NCBI GenBank assembly: GCA_000697055.1
Contig: JNDT01001554.1
Span: 1 to 64,000, forward strand
DNA length: 64,000 nucleotides
Reading direction: 5' to 3'
Source: Saksenaea vasiformis B4078
Lineage: Eukaryota > Mucoromycota > Mucoromycetes > Mucorales > Saksenaeaceae
Part shown: positions 10,052-26,318 of the stretch, in pieces
Layout: each line of letters starts with the position of its first letter
Position numbering within the stretch: the stretch's first letter is position 1
Position numbers and translations under genes: made by a program
Notes under the pieces: generated by a model
What the model was told of the DNA's origin: nothing
The model's input: only the letters and a program-made list of their open reading frames with translations
Database searches by the model: none

Positions 10052-11708
10052 TTAGAGACGATAGAGGAAGTTACTGTCTTGTTGGTCAGTCAAGTCGTCT
10101 TCGACACTGGTGACCATCTCAGAGCCATATGCCAATCGTTGTTTGTTTACTAAGCCCATTCGCCACCTTGTGAACAATAGAAGGGACACACCAATTAGGT
10201 TGGCACAAATGTAAATGACAAAGCTTTTAGCATAGGTGGGTCTAAATTGCGTCGCCATGATGAAAGGTCCGAGAAAATTTCCAATCGTGTACGAAATCAT
10301 CATTCCACCGTTGTAGAAGACCTTCTTGGTGTAGCCTGAGACGTTGTTTGAAATGGAAGCAAGCATCAGCACATAGGCAGAGGCGTAAGAATAACAAATA
10401 TACTGGCCAATCAGTTTGTACTTTGGTTCAGGAATGATGACCATCAATAGCATGCCAAATGTTCCGGTACAAATCACGGCACATACGACGTACAAGGTCT
10501 GATTAACTTTGTAGGCAATGTAAACCCCTACCAGAGTGGAAATGATACCAAGAACCCCAGTAGGTATCATTAGCAGGAGACTTTGATCTTTCTACATGCA
10601 GCTTAGAACGACGTACCGAATCCATGGTTTTACCTTACACTGAACCCAAATGCATTGGCTATCTGAGTACTGTAGACGGAAATGCCACCATTGCTAAGAT
10701 TGAATACAAGGCTAGCCATGCAAAAAGCCCAAAGACGGGATTCTTGCAAGGCTTCGTAGATTTGTTTCTTTTTGACAGTCGTTGTTCTCACGACAGCATT
10801 GTCGCGTGTACGTTCCTCCACAAGCAACTCTTGCTCGGCATTGAGCCTTAAGTATTTAGATTTAGGGTCATCGATCAAGAAGAGGAAGGCCCCTAGTCCA
10901 AGTGTGCAAGTGATGCCACCGAGGACGAACATGAACCTAGTGCAATATATATATATAGCATAAATGTGCGAAAGCTTCTTTTATGAGACATTCCTTACCA
11001 CCGCCAACCTGCTATTCCTCCGTGATGGTCTAGCTGTTTGATGCTATGGCTTATAACGCTGCCAAGAATGGCCGCAAAGCTGTTGCACAGCCAGGCAATG
11101 CCTAAACGGGTTGCCTGCTCGACTCTTCGATAGAATGTAGATATCAAGAGGATCAGTGCTGGATAAACACCCCCTTCAAGTAGTCCTAACAGAAATCGCA
11201 TGGCAACCATTTGGGAAAAGTTTTTTCCAAAACCTGAACAGAACAAAACCGTGCCCCACAGAAAGACGATAACGCCGATGTACCTCCCTACAGGTGTGAC
11301 CTGTAATAGGTAATTGTTTGGAATCTACACATTACATCGGAGTTAGCCCTAACCAATCCTTTTTTCTTCAGATGTACCTGATCAAGCATATAGCCAAGAT
11401 AGAATATAGAAGCAATCACGTCATATTGATTGTCATCAATATGCAAGTCTTCCTTGAAATTAAACATGGCGGCGTAGTTGATTGCTGTCTTGTCAAGGAA
11501 CTAATTGACGATAATTTCATTTGACCTGCTGTCGTCGTACAAGACAAACCTGCATGAAGTTGATACTGCAGATAATTGGAAGTATTAAGAAGTCGATCTT
11601 TCGCAGTAACGCGCGCTCTCTTTCTACCGCCGTTTTATCATGCCTATGTGAGCAATCCTGGTTTCCTTCTACGCGAAAATTATTTTTTAATTCTTTAAAC
11701 GGAGTCAT
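10052..11708 (-). CDS. MFS transporter, allantoate permease (Dal5/ACS) family, copy 1
   Basis: A plasma-membrane major-facilitator carrier, predicted anion:cation symporter. The N-terminal exon has a hydrophilic tail and TM1 (FLILPIICSINFMQ). Following exons carry NYAAMFNFKEDLHID, FYLGYMLDQ, the signature region FLLGLLEGGVYPALILLIST with FYRR, then TMs through GGITCTLGLGAFLFLI. The second half has NVSGYTKKVFYNGGMMISYT and GNFLGPFIM, typical of the Dal5 family. About 12 TM segments fit the family and its usual ~500 residues. At least five introns are present. The start is ATG at 11706-11708. Substrates of the family include allantoate, ureidosuccinate, vitamins and dipeptides; the substrate here cannot be told. 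Its close paralogue follows at 13328-15018. Confidence 0.9.
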
Positions 11709-13327
11709 GCTAAATCAGAATGGTTTGAAGGCTGAGCGTAAGACAACGGGAATGAAAGAAAGGGAAGGGAAGAAGAAGTACATAGGGCTTTTTATCGCTT
11801 CATCCGCGGGTGGATCAAAGGGCGTGATGTGGATCATAGCGCACATATGCGAAAATAACGCACGATAACAGGACGGTGGGAATAATTCCTTCCATTCTCT
11901 TTTCCGTTATTACAATTGCTTTTCCCTATGGTTGTGAATCTTCAAAAGATGCATCACCGTCGATTATGTATTGACGCGTACGTCTTCTAACTTATACAGT
12001 CTTTGCATATAATATCGCTAAGAAACACAGTGACGCAACATTACGACGTTTGAATCCCCTGGTAAATAGCATCATAACACACCCAAATGCTTACCAAGAG
12101 CGATATTATTACGAAAGACTTCAGTTGGCAGCACGCTTTCCCTATAGTGCTAAACTGCTATCAATATCTATCACTTTATGCACCGCACATTTATGTGCCA
12201 AGGGCATCGTTTTCTTAGCTGCTTGGAAATTTTCAAGCAACTCGCGTTGCTTTTTTGTACTAGCAAACAGCGTATGCTTGCGTTACTTTCAGATGAGTTG
12301 TTCTGAATCAAACTTTTAGTTTTTTTACAGCACCTCTAAGTATTCTTCTGCACTCGTGTGATATGTGTCAATTAGATTACCAGCAAATATTTTAGGTAGC
12401 ATCTACAAAGATATTCAGAAATGGAGACAGAAAATGCATTATCATAGATTGTCAAGTAAAGCGCGGCTTAAAGTACTGTCGTTGTGAATTTGGTCTCATT
12501 TCGCTAGCCGTGTCGTCTATGGATTTTTTGATGCTTTACGATTCCTCGTCATCGATCCCTCGTCCTTATCCCTTTTTAGAAGAAACAATGGGTCACAGAT
12601 TTAGCCCTGTGGAAACCTGGAGCTATGGCTTTCCATTATAATATGTAGGAGATAATGCGGATTACAGGCCTTCCATGCAGTAAAAGGTGCTACCCACAGT
12701 TACGGCCAACCTAGCCAGCAGTGAGGATAGACATGTGGGAGACAATAACACGAATGCCAGAGTTCTGTCATTCTCTGTGAATTCCCACCCAATCATGCAC
12801 AGTAACAACTGCTTTACGCACCAAAATGTATTATCTCTAGAACGATTTGAAATCAATCGTCTGCTGCAAGATCACGCTTGCTTATTCGATCTTCAATCTT
12901 CTCATCTGCTATTCATTGCATAGCATTGATGTAGAAGGCACTAATAAAAGACAGGTTCATCTGACTCTACCTGTGCTTGGAATCTCTATTTGCATGTTCG
13001 TACTTTCCATATCAATATTCTAAAGTGCTTATCCATGAAAAATGACAGTGAATTAAGTGATATGTAGTAACCTTAGGCGATACATCTGATCCCACACAAA
13101 ATGGAAGAGCTTCAATATTTTAGATGATTGTTATAATCTTTAACGTCTTCATACGCAAAATGACCATATCTGCAAAGCAGCTGGTTAGCATTAGACATAG
13201 TCCGTTTCTTACAGCTTCCAGAGGTTTTTGATAGATTTCCGCGCGTCATGCTTTCCTTTAATGCGTTCTGGAACAAATCAAATTGTGTCGCGTCCCGTGA
13301 ACAGCTCAGAGCGTATGAACATCAATA
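11709..13327. other. Intergenic between the permease paralogues
   Basis: No coding or RNA gene is supported in this 1.6 kb. Short open stretches occur on both strands without recognisable motifs or splice context. It must contain the promoter of copy 1 and the terminator of copy 2. Confidence 0.45.
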
Positions 13328-15018
13328 TTAGAGACGATAGAGGAAGTTATTGTCTTGTTGGTCAGTCAAGTCGTCTTCGATATTGGTTATCATATCAGAT
13401 CCATGTGACAATCGTCGTTTGTTTACTAAGCTCATTCGCCACCGTGTGAACAATAGAAGGGACACGCCTATCAGGTTGGCACAAATATAAATGACAAAGC
13501 TTCCAACGTAAGTGGGCCTAAATTGCGGTGCCATGACGAATGTTCCAAGGAAATTTCCAATCGTGTAAGAAATCATCATTCCACCATTATAAAAGATCTT
13601 CTTGGTGTAGCCTGAGACGTTGTTTGAAATGGAAGCAAGCATCAGTACATAGGCAGAAGCGTACGAATAATAGATATACTGGCCGACCAGTTTGTACTTC
13701 GGTTCGGGAATCACAATCATCAACAGCATACCGAATGTTCCAGTGCAGATCACGGCACATGCCACGTATAACGTCTGGTTAAGTTTGTAGACAATATAAA
13801 CCTCGACTAAGATGAAAATTATGCTGAGAGCTCCGACAGGGATTGCCAATAGGATACTGTGATATTTCTGCTCTCATGTTAGAACCACGAGCGACCTCAA
13901 TATCTTTTCTTACACTGAACCCAAATGCGTTCGTGATCTGGGTACTGTAAACAGATATGCCACCATTGCTAAGGTTGAATGCGAGACCAGCTAAACAAAA
14001 AGCCCATAAACGTGACTCTTGTAAGGCTTCGTAGATTTGTTCCTTTTTGACAACCGTTGTTCTGACAACAGCATTGTCGTGTGCACGTTCCTCCACAAGC
14101 ATCTCTTGTTCGGCGTTAAGTCGCAAATATTTAGATTTAGGGTCATCAATTAAGAAGAGGAAAGCAGCAAGCCCAATTGTGCAAGTGATGCCACCGAGGA
14201 CGAACATGAACCTAGTACAACGTTTGCGGCATGAGTACGCACAGTTCCCTTCGAGATAATCTCTACCATCGCCAACCTGCTATCCCTCCTCGATAGTCCA
14301 GCTCTTTGATACCATGTGTGATTACACCACCCAGGATGACTGCGAAACCATTGCACAGCCAGACAATACCTAGACGGGTTGCTTGTTCCGCTCGTCGATA
14401 GAATGTAGATACCAAAAGAGTCAGTGCTGGGTAAATACCTCCCTCAAGCAACCCTAGCAGAAATCTCATGGCAACCAATTGGGGAAAGGTGTTTCCAAAG
14501 CCTTGACAAAACAGAATAGCGCCCCATAGGAAGACGATGATGCCAATATATCTTCCCACAGGGATTAACTGCAACAGATAATTATTAGGGATCTACACGG
14601 ATTCCTGGAGTCAGCCCCGCCGAAAATTTTTTTGTACAGAATATGGACCTGGTAAAGAAGGTACCCGAGGTAAAATATGGAAGCAATCACATTGTATTGA
14701 TTATCGTCAATATGTAAATCTTCTTTGAAATTGATCATGGCAGCATAGCTTATTGCTGTCTTGTCAAGGAACTAATTGAGAATAGTTTCCTTTCAGTTGT
14801 TACCATCGGATAAGAATAAGGCAAACCTGCATAAAGTTGATGCTACAGATGATTGGTAAGACCAAGAGATCGATTTTCCGCAATAATATGCGCTCTTCTG
14901 CTTCCATCGTTTTATCATCTTCATATGAACAATCCCCGTTTCCTTCCTCTTGAGGATCACTTTTCGATTCCTCGAACGGAATTACTGTTAAGCTCGCATT
15001 TTTTGAGTACGTGGGCAT
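13328..15018 (-). CDS. MFS transporter, allantoate permease (Dal5/ACS) family, copy 2
   Basis: This is the tandem paralogue of the gene at 10052-11708. It has the same exon pattern and a nearly identical second half (NVSGYTKKIFYNGGMMISYT; TDQQDNNFLYRL at the end versus TDQQDSNFLYRL in copy 1). TM1 is LLVLPIICSINFMQ, the family signature region reads FLLGLLEGGIYPALTLLVST, and FYRR follows. The start at ATG 15016-15018 gives a longer, more acidic N-terminal tail than copy 1 (MPTYSKNASLTVIPFEESK). All exons remain open and splice sites are in matching places, so both copies look functional. Divergence is concentrated in the cytosolic N-terminus and in some TM residues (GTFVMAPQF versus GPFIMATQF), which could mean altered substrate range. 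Predicted plasma-membrane symporter; substrate unknown. Confidence 0.9.
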
Positions 15019-18000
15019 AATGCAAAGAGAAGAAAGAACAAAGGAGAAGGAGCAAGCATGGAGAAAGCGCTTTATCAGCTGGCTTGAAGATCACACCGCA
15101 AGGTACAATGACATGTATTACCATCAATGTGCGTGGAGAGAGCACAGTGGCAGGATTTACTTTGCCGTGAGGATAGTTCCCTTCGTACAACACATTTCTG
15201 CTTATAAACAAATGCTAGACCGCTATTGGCCAATATATACCGATGTGCGCCCCGCTTTACTTTGCTAACGGTCTTTGCATATACATTAATGTCATTACGA
15301 ACAGCGTGACACAACATGCTCTACTGTTGCCCTTTAAGGTAAATTGTCGTGAACACTGCAACGCACATTGCTGCCAATCAGTTACCAAAGCGACAAGGCC
15401 TATGGATAGTCCGCGATACATATTACGATAGTGAAAGAAGATTTTAACGAGTTACCATCCCCCAAAAACAACGATCTCCGGAGAGTTTCAATGCCTAAAT
15501 GAGCTAGAATGGAACGTTCTATGAAGTTTTTTTAAAAAAGAATAACAGCAGAGCATGAGTTGCTACGGGTATCTTAAATTATGGCTTTCGATGTCAAAGA
15601 AGCTCGCATCTACCATTCGTTGTCCCCGTCATCACCAAAGACTGACACGAACAGCGGTTGTGCTTAAGCCGGCGTACGTAAAATGGTTAGTGGATGCATC
15701 TACAACCATAGATGTTCACGCAGATCCAGCAAGTTTCACGCTATTCGATGTCTAAATTCGCATGCATTGTATGAGGAGCTAACCAAACTTAATGTAGAAA
15801 CTTTAGTCGCTGGTCGACCAAAATGCGCTAGATTTTCTTTCATTGTATGGCACCAACAAATTGAACACGTATTGTATGGAGACAAAGGCAAAATGATAAG
15901 CAGATGTCGTATCTTCGTGTTCCGATGCTAGATGCTAAAATTGAGGTCCGACACAATGATCTATCTTTTCCTAAGGAACAAAGAAAAATTGGTATCTTTT
16001 TTAGTATATATCAATCTTTTTAGAATGATTTATTTGTGCCGATAGATATGGGACAGTAGGTTACAAGAAGTATACTAAGCAATGGAGAAGTGGGTTAACT
16101 ACGTGGTTTTTGTGATGGTGTAGCGGAGAAGGAGGTGGCTTTGGCAATGACTTGTAGAGAACGAAATGGTTTTTGGTCAAAATGGCAGATCAGCGGCAGC
16201 ACCATGTGGTGGTTGTGGTACACGTCAATCTGCTGTTTATTGAACGTATTTTTCCGCTAATCTGTGGTCATCAAGAGCATGCGTGTGTGAACACATAGTT
16301 TACGGATATGGTGGTGAAAGTCATCATCACAGCCAAGAACGTTCGGTACAAGGCCTTGCAGGCTAAATGACAGACCAAGTCAACATGAGCAATCCTGGAC
16401 GTGTATTTCATCAAGAGTACGTACCGGGATGTTTAAGAAAGGAAAACAGAGCCGAAGAGAAAAGAAGAACCCAAAGTGCACTTTAAGCTGACGCATAAAG
16501 ACCTACTTCTTCTCACACAAGTTTCAAGAGTATAGCAACCAAGCAATTTAACAGCAACGCAGACTTGTAGGATATCTGATACTCTTTGATTGACTAAATT
16601 TATGCTGAGCTATTACCTTATATGTCCAAACATAAGGAATACTGCAACTTCGCACTACCGGTATTCCTACGTTTTCTACATCGAATGTCATTTCATTCAT
16701 TCTGGTGCTCATAACATTCGTCAACTACTAAATAAAGCAGTACATGGTTGCACAGGTAGAAAGCATGTATGTAATGCTGTATCACACATGCTCTGATGTG
16801 GCAGCCTTTCTCCATCCGCAATAAAAATTCTAGGATGATTGGAGTATAGTCGTATCATTCGACACGAACGATACTGCCTTCTTAGCCACTTACTTATCCA
16901 GACGTTTATCAAGACTTACTTTGTTGGCTGCTACGTTTAAGGGCGTACTGCGTACCTTCGTTGACGTTGCCGATATGACATTTCATCCTGTCTACTCTGC
17001 TACGATTTTTTGTCCGCTGGATCCCCCCTACATGTCACTTTCGCAAAAATTCCCTTCCGTTGTCCATCATACTGTTCTACACAGTATCTATGTGATATTA
17101 TGACAACAAACACAGAAGGAACAGATAGGTCGCTCTATGTCATGTCGCTCTATGTCATGTGTATTTGTAAGTTGTATCATGGTACTGGTCACAATCTTTG
17201 CTTCTCTGAAAAATTAACGTCCGGCGCGCCGGCGTGTACACCATTACAATTGCAAAGTATATCCTGATCGAAAAATATTAACACTTTATGGGAGACATGA
17301 CAATTCCTGGAGTTCGGAGACTTTTGAATGAATGATTTTTGGCAAGCGGGCTGTTGTTGTCGTTCTTTCGGAGAGAGTTTTCGGGGGTTTTAAGATTACC
17401 ATTATCTGATAAGCGGGCTTGTCTATTTGCTAGGCTCTGAAAGCGATATAGACATGGGCTCTTGAAGCACTGGCTGTTCGAATTGATCGTCTTTTATTAT
17501 GGTCCTGGGAAAGCATCACCATAGGATGTTCCTAAAAACGTCTCAGAACGCTGCCGAAAAAAAAAAAAAAAAAATTGGACGCTCTGGAAACTTTTTTATC
17601 GGCACACAAGATTTAGGTTATTTGTGTTGCAATGAGAAAAGAAAAAGTGCCTCTGATGACTATGCGTACGGACTTTACGCACGATATAGGTGCCTTATCG
17701 AAGCTATTCCAAATGATAGCATGGCCCCGCTTCTTCTTTCTTTAGCTTCGCGCTTTTTATGGAGCAGTGACCCAGGAAAAAAAAATTGTTGAAAGCTGAT
17801 TGGACATAGGTTGGTCTCGCTAGACGTTCTGGGTTCTGTGGGTCACTGGAACACATTAAGAGGGAAAAGTGAGACCATGCATCAATTTCTTTTATGCCCC
17901 ACCACAATTTCATCGCTGTTAGGCCTTTCTTTCTGACAGACAATCAACTGTTGCTTGTTTATCTTTGCTGCTGGATAAACTGGGAGCGTCCGTAACTTAA

Positions 18001-18553
18001 GGCCGGAGTTCAATCTCGTCAAGGTTTGACAGATGCAGTAATGCGGTTCTCGTGGCTGCCCAGATAAGGGAACAAAATTTAGCAGAAACAGATCATATCA
18101 GAACAACCGCATCATCCGATAGAGACTGGAATTGAATGGTAGCTAAACGCATATAAACATTCAAATAGCGGTCTGTTCTACATTGACCCTGCGTTTGTGC
18201 ACACTCACATGGTTTAAACAAAAGGGCCCATGCACCCAAAATAAAACGCAGTTCACGAATTTCTTCCTTACCCGTTACTTCGGCTTGGTTGTTTTTTGGT
18301 AATTTTGACGGGGTCTCCCATGCAACGGGTCTGTACCGTTTAGGCACAGAGAAAAAAATTTTTTTTTTCTTTGAGCAACACAAGCTTCAATTACTAAGAT
18401 ATCTTTTTTATTCATGTCGTACTACCATCATCCTTCTATGTATTAGTTGTGGTTAACTTTAAAACTCCATTTGTGATAAAATTCGATTTGCGCTCGTTCT
18501 TTCTCGCTGTGTTCCTTCTCTGTTTTTTCCTATAAATTACCTTCTCTATCTCG
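15019..18553. other. 3.5-kb gene-poor region
   Basis: No gene can be supported. Open stretches at 15555-15755 and 15683-15931 (+) partly overlap and include a CPRHHQRLTRTAVVLKPAYV segment that looks like a coding remnant, but I do not recognise the family. A tandem direct repeat of GTCGCTCTATGTCAT occurs at about 17131-17160, and an A-run is at about 17558-17574. The part just upstream of 18554 must be the promoter of the methyltransferase gene. Confidence 0.4.
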
Positions 18554-19868
18554 ATGGGTACAAAGCTATCCAGGGCCAATCGGAAAAAGGAGAAACCACA
18601 ACAGCGATACGCGGCAATGCAAGAACAGACAGAATTAACCTCCACAAATGTCCCCAGTATGAGCCATGGATCGACGACGCTCGAACAAACCCAAACGTCG
18701 TTTCCATCACAACGCGATTTCCATGCAACGCAAACCGCCAGTTACTGGCTCCCAAAAGACGATGAAGAACAGGACAGATTGACAGGGGTACGTCCTAAAC
18801 CTCGCTGATCGCTCATTCTTATGGAATCATTGGCACGATAGCAACATTTCGCCTTGAAAGAACTATATGGAGGGTAATCATGAGAACTAGAAGAAGAGTG
18901 AAACATGAACACGCCACTTTTTTCTTTAGTAATGTTTTACCGGCAGCCGTCCCACATATTCCTTTAACGGACGGAGCGAAGATCCTCGATATCGGATGTG
19001 GTGCGGGTGTATGGATCATGGTACGTAGGAAAGTTAGATTACCCGTTTCTTTTTATCTCATGCACAGAAAAAAAAAAGGACATGGCAATGGAATATCCCA
19101 ATTGTGACTATGAAGGCATTGACATTGTCAACGTGGTGAAACCAGACATGTGGCCAAAACGTGCAAAGTTTGGCTGTGGAAACATTCTCGAACCATTGGA
19201 TTTCCCCGACAACACCTTCGATTTTGTCCATATGCGTCTGTTCGTCCTTGCACTCCGAGAAACTGAATGGCCAATGGCCCTAAAAGAGGCTTTGCGCGTT
19301 ATTAAACCAGGTGGCGTTATCCAGCTCACAGAAATCGACTACAGGGTACGAATCGGCTGAACGACAGTATATATGAATCAATCTTTTTTTTTTGTTCCTT
19401 GTAGTTGACAGGCGACGAAACTGTGCAACATCTTATGAAAAGCAGTACGTAGATTGAGAACCAGTTGGCGTCCTTTGCTTGACGAAAATCGATTTTTCTT
19501 TAGTTCATAAGGTGTGTGCTTCCCGTGGACAAAATCCTCACATTGCCGTTCGCTTGGACGAAATATTGCAGGACTGTGGGGCAAAGATACTGCAGAAAGA
19601 TGTCCGAGAGATTCCTCTTGGTAAGTAGTCGAAAGAAAATGGTACCGATGTGACATTTGTTCCTCTAGCTGGTCAAACGAGTGTTTCGAAAAAGTTCCTA
19701 TGGGACTGGAAACATGGAATCAAGAGCGGCCTTCCTGTGGTCGGTCCCACTATAGGTTTACATGACGAAGAATCACAGAGGAAATATTTGGAAAAAGTCA
19801 TTCACTCTATGATTGAATCTAATGCTTATACTTATTTTACGGCTATTGCTGCACAAAAATGCAAATAA
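18554..19868 (+). CDS. Class I SAM-dependent methyltransferase with N-myristoylation-like start
   Basis: The gene has about seven exons. It opens MGTKLSRANRKKEK, which fits an MGxxxS N-myristoylation signal followed by basic residues, so the protein may be membrane-anchored. A Ser/Thr/Gln-rich stretch follows, then SYWLPKDDEEQDRLTG and FALKELYGG. The Rossmann methyltransferase core comes next: motif I ILDIGCGAGVWIM, the acidic end of strand 2 YEGIDIV, GNILEPLDFPDNTFDFVHMR, and motif post-I LRVIKPGGVIQLTEIDY. The C-terminal exon ends ...FTAIAAQKCK with TAA at 19866-19868. This pattern (MGxxxS start, WLPKDDEEQDRL) is shared by an expanded methyltransferase family in Mucorales whose substrates are unknown. 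The LaeA/Tam-like fold is clear; function beyond methyl transfer is not. It is one of only two clear host genes on the plus strand. Confidence 0.88.
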
Positions 19869-20005
19869 CGAACGAATTTATCATGAAACAAAAAAAATCA
19901 AATAAAATTACACTTACAAATCATACAAAAGACGAAGGGAGGAGCGATGATGATTAGAAAAAAAAAAAAAAAAAAGAAAGAAAAAGATGTCTTAAATTCC
20001 CTTTA

Positions 20006-23000
20006 TCATGGGCCATGATAGGTTTCTGGTTTAATGAAAGGCTCACTCTTGCTGCTACCCGCGCTGTCACTAGGGCTTTTTGGCTCTCCATCTGTGGATA
20101 CTGGTTCATGACTTAATTGTTGTGGGATGTTGCTGCTGCTGCTTGTACGTCGTAATCCTACCATGGGACGTTCGTGTGGCCGCAGACGTTTGGCATAATC
20201 AAACGTATTATTAAATGTCTCAATAGAGAAGGGTCGATTGAATAACATAGGTGTATCACTTTGACTTGGCGTTGCATCTACTTGTTGTGATGCACTTTCA
20301 CCACCAAGTTCACTCATTTTAAATACAAGCGAATCATCATCATCCAATACACTGGCCCGACCACCATGGGCGCCGCTGCCATGGCCACCACTACTACTTC
20401 CCGCTCCCGTTGCTGATATCTCGTGAAGACTCTGCCGATGGCCGTCACCTGGTGAAGGTGAACGTGGGTATCCTGAAGTGATGGCAGGTGCCTTCGCCTC
20501 GATGCCGTGCTGTCTTTCCTCCTCGTCCTCCTCATGCGTCTCCTCAGGTGGACACAGCCGCCGCAAATCAACATGATGCCGATCCTGTGGATAACTAGAA
20601 AACGCCCCCATCTCAGGGCTGATATGGAAATCCGAACTGCGAGCCTCCTCCACGCCTCCCTGCTGCGAGGATCGATGGCGCCGATGATGGCGCGCCTCCG
20701 CTGCAACGGAGACAGGTTGTGCTTCCTGGGGAGGAATATAAACTGGCGCTGGATTTTGCTCGGCATGCAATGGGGATGGTACCACAGGTTGATAAGATCG
20801 CCCCGTGGACGATGAAGAAGAACCAGGTGAAACACCTATGGCAGAGGACGGCGTCTCGTTACGATCATGCGTTCCTGCGGCGATTAGACTAGAAGACATT
20901 GACTCTGAGAGAGAGGTATGTGTCTCACGTAGATTCTGGAAATGTGACAAAGCTTTCTGTACAACTTGACTATGAATCAAAAAGTCATATTACTAAAATA
21001 GACCTACCTTGGATCGATGAATCGATCCGCTTGCCAACGCACTACTTCCCATCATACTACTTGCTTCGGATGGCGTCGACAAGTTTGTACTTTCCGCCAA
21101 TGGGTTAATACCTGTTCGACTTTGAAATAGTTTAAGATCCTGGTTGGAACGGACAAAACGCATGAATTCCTCCAGGTCAGCATCTTCCGATTCCTAAGCT
21201 AAGGGTTAGCTACTGCTTTGCGGACAGACGTCTCTGTCTCTTACACTGAAGAAATGGATCGAACTATGATCGCTGGTCCGAGACCATCGTCGTGTCATGC
21301 TCGTGCCACCTGAATCCATACGACTCGGGCTTGGGCGGTCCTTATACTTGTCGAAACTTGACGAAAATTCTATCTTGCGTCCAAACGATCCGCTGTCTGG
21401 CCCAGCCGTTTTCGTCTTTTCACTTGGTGAAGGGTGTAGCCGACCGGACACTGCAAATGGTAAATCAATCCCACACTTTTATCCCCCGCTGTCAGTGCGC
21501 TTACGTATTGTATCTGCCTGCGGTGAGGATGAGAGGGAAGGCGACTTGAACGGAGAGACAATTGAGCCCGATGATCGGCGTGGGGTTACACCACTAGGCG
21601 CAGTGTCCCCACCGCCGCTACTACTTTGCCCTCGCGAGCCGAGACTTTCTCTATTAAAAGGCGAAATCGATAATGGCGACTGGCGCGAGACAATGCTCGA
21701 TTGGCGCTGACGTTGTTGCACAATTTCTCGAGGGTCTGAATAATCCACACTAAGTCGGCGCGTCTGTGCTAAATTTTCTTCCTCTTTCGCCGACGGCGTC
21801 TACCATAACAATAATCATCCTTGGATGAGCCCCTAACCTTTTACGGTGTTTTGTCCATACCGTTTCTCGTGTCATCTCCGTCTCGGATTCGTACATGGAA
21901 TAGGGCCGTCGTCGGCGCTGAAGTCGTGGCTCTTGTTCTTGATGATATTTTGCCATGGTGGGTGTGAAATACTGCTCATCCATATCGATAAATCTTGCAC
22001 TAAGGTCCCTTTCAGAATCCTCAATCTGGAAATTGCAGTTTCGTCGATATCGGACATGCAATTTAAACGTCCTAAAACATGGCATCTTAATAAACATGCT
22101 CCGTACTGACACTTTCTGTCCAGACAAAAGTTTGATAACCCTATGGCTTACCCCAATGGTGTAACAACGTCCGAAAACGCATAATTGTCTGTCGGGTTCC
22201 GAGCATCTCCGTCCATAATAGGGGTATCTTTATGGGAAGTCCGTCCCGGAATGAGTCATCCGTCTTACGAATCCAGAACCTTCTTTTTTCACTTACCTAT
22301 GGCGATTTCGTCTTCGTGTCGGACTACGCCGGACGCAAATCGATGCTCAATGGATAGCCCGTTCAAATCATTAAATTTCCTCAGACGTCTATAAAGGTTA
22401 TAGCAAGGCAACAATCGTACAAGCGAATGTAGAGCCCGAAAGAAGACAATCGAGCGTTTGTACAAATTGGGAAGATCGACCGGAAAATCTGGCAAAGGGT
22501 GACTGGGAGGAAAGAAGGTGAATTCCTGACCTGTAGCCTTCACACCTTACCAAAGAACTTACTTTAGTGTAAGCGTCCAAGTTTCAATGAGGATGCGCTC
22601 GACTCCACATGGCGGCCCACCCTCCTTGACATTCATCAGCTGAACGGGGTTGAGGCGCATGTTATCGTCTGCGACGACCAATGCATGATTCGGAGTCAGT
22701 TTTGACGTGTTGAGATAGATGTCAATCACCATCGGTGGTGGCTCCTCATCAATTGAATGGATTGCCAGTGAACGCCAGTACTTTAGGTCCTCCCGCAGCA
22801 AGTCCACATCCTCCGTAGCAATATTGAACTTGTAAAGCGGTTTCAGTTCCCTATCCACTACCTGAGAAAGGGCCCTTACCCATTTATTTAACTTTCGGTT
22901 TCCATAGCTATCCAAACCCGGCGCAACTCTGGCCTGAATAATGATCTGCGCAACTTTTGTGTAGAAATTCTATAGCCATACTCCCCATTTAGTACGCTGG

Positions 23001-23124
23001 GTGCCACCCGACCGCGTGCTCCTCCTACCTGTATAATATGCTCAAGTTTAGAATGACGGGTGCTATTGGACGCAGACTGGCCGACAGGTGTGGCAGGTGA
23101 CGACTGATAAGAACGCCGGTGCAT
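20006..23124 (-). CDS. ATG13: Autophagy-related protein 13 (Atg1 complex regulatory subunit)
   Basis: Atg13 links Atg1 kinase to Atg17/FIP200 and is a main TORC1 target in starvation-induced autophagy. Spliced exons from ATG 23122-23124 encode a short Ser-rich leader and a HORMA domain: HIIQ|NFYTKVAQIIIQARVAPG, WRSLAIHSIDEEPPPMVIDI, RILIETWTLTL, YKRSIVFFRALHSLVRLLPC, YNLYRRLRKF. A long disordered Ser/Pro/Arg-rich tail follows (about half the protein). It contains many Ser-Pro and Arg-Ser motifs, typical of the phosphorylated Atg1/Atg17-binding region (for example DDDDSLVFKMSEL). It ends KPETYHGP, stop at 20006-20008. Several short introns are present, one at about 22965-23013. The HORMA region is highly recognisable; the tail is family-typical but not conserved in sequence. 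Confidence 0.93.
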
Positions 23125-23803
23125 GTCTTTTTTTCTGTTTCTTTATTCTTTTCCTCTCTTTTTCTTAGTAAAAGGTTCTCAATGATGCTCGCCTTCAATG
23201 TCGCATAATACAAATGCCGCTCGTGTATGCAGTGTTAAAGAGATCACTGCCGCAGCACACGTAGGAAAAAGATGGAAGGATGTGGATGTTTGCGATGGGC
23301 GAATGATCGACAGAGTAGAATACGAATAAACCAAAACTCTGCTGACCAGGGTTGGCGGTTATAGGTAAACGAGGTCTGCGTAGAGTTTCTCTTTCCCTCT
23401 TCGATGTGTTAGAGAAGTGGGAAGATTCGAAGAAAAAAAAAGTTCAAGCAGCAAAGCTTCCAGAGAACGCTTAAAATGAAAAAGGCGTTTAGCTCCGCTC
23501 CACGATTTACAAGTAACTCGTGATTGGTCAATGATGTGCTCTAACCTCACGCATGTCATGCGCATTCTTGCGTGTGCACAACTTATCATTCTTTCTTTCT
23601 TTTTCTTTGTAAACAAACGTGGGTTTCGTACTTTATTCAAAAGTCTGGGCAGAAAAGAAAAAACAAACGCTATGCAGAGACGTGAATGGAAAAAGGGAAA
23701 TACGGATTACAGTGGGGTGAAGTTTGTGTTGGTTGAGTGTGTGTCTGTGAGTGTGTTGAGGGGAGAAGGAAACAGGTGACAACGTATGCAAAGTGTGGAT
23801 TTT
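23125..23803. other. Intergenic: ATG13 upstream / GFA1 downstream
   Basis: No gene is seen. A CT-rich tract at 23127-23165 lies just upstream of the ATG13 start, a common fungal promoter feature. Near 23581-23670 are homopolymer-rich stretches. Nothing else is supported. Confidence 0.4.
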
Positions 23804-26318
<2,515 letters not shown>

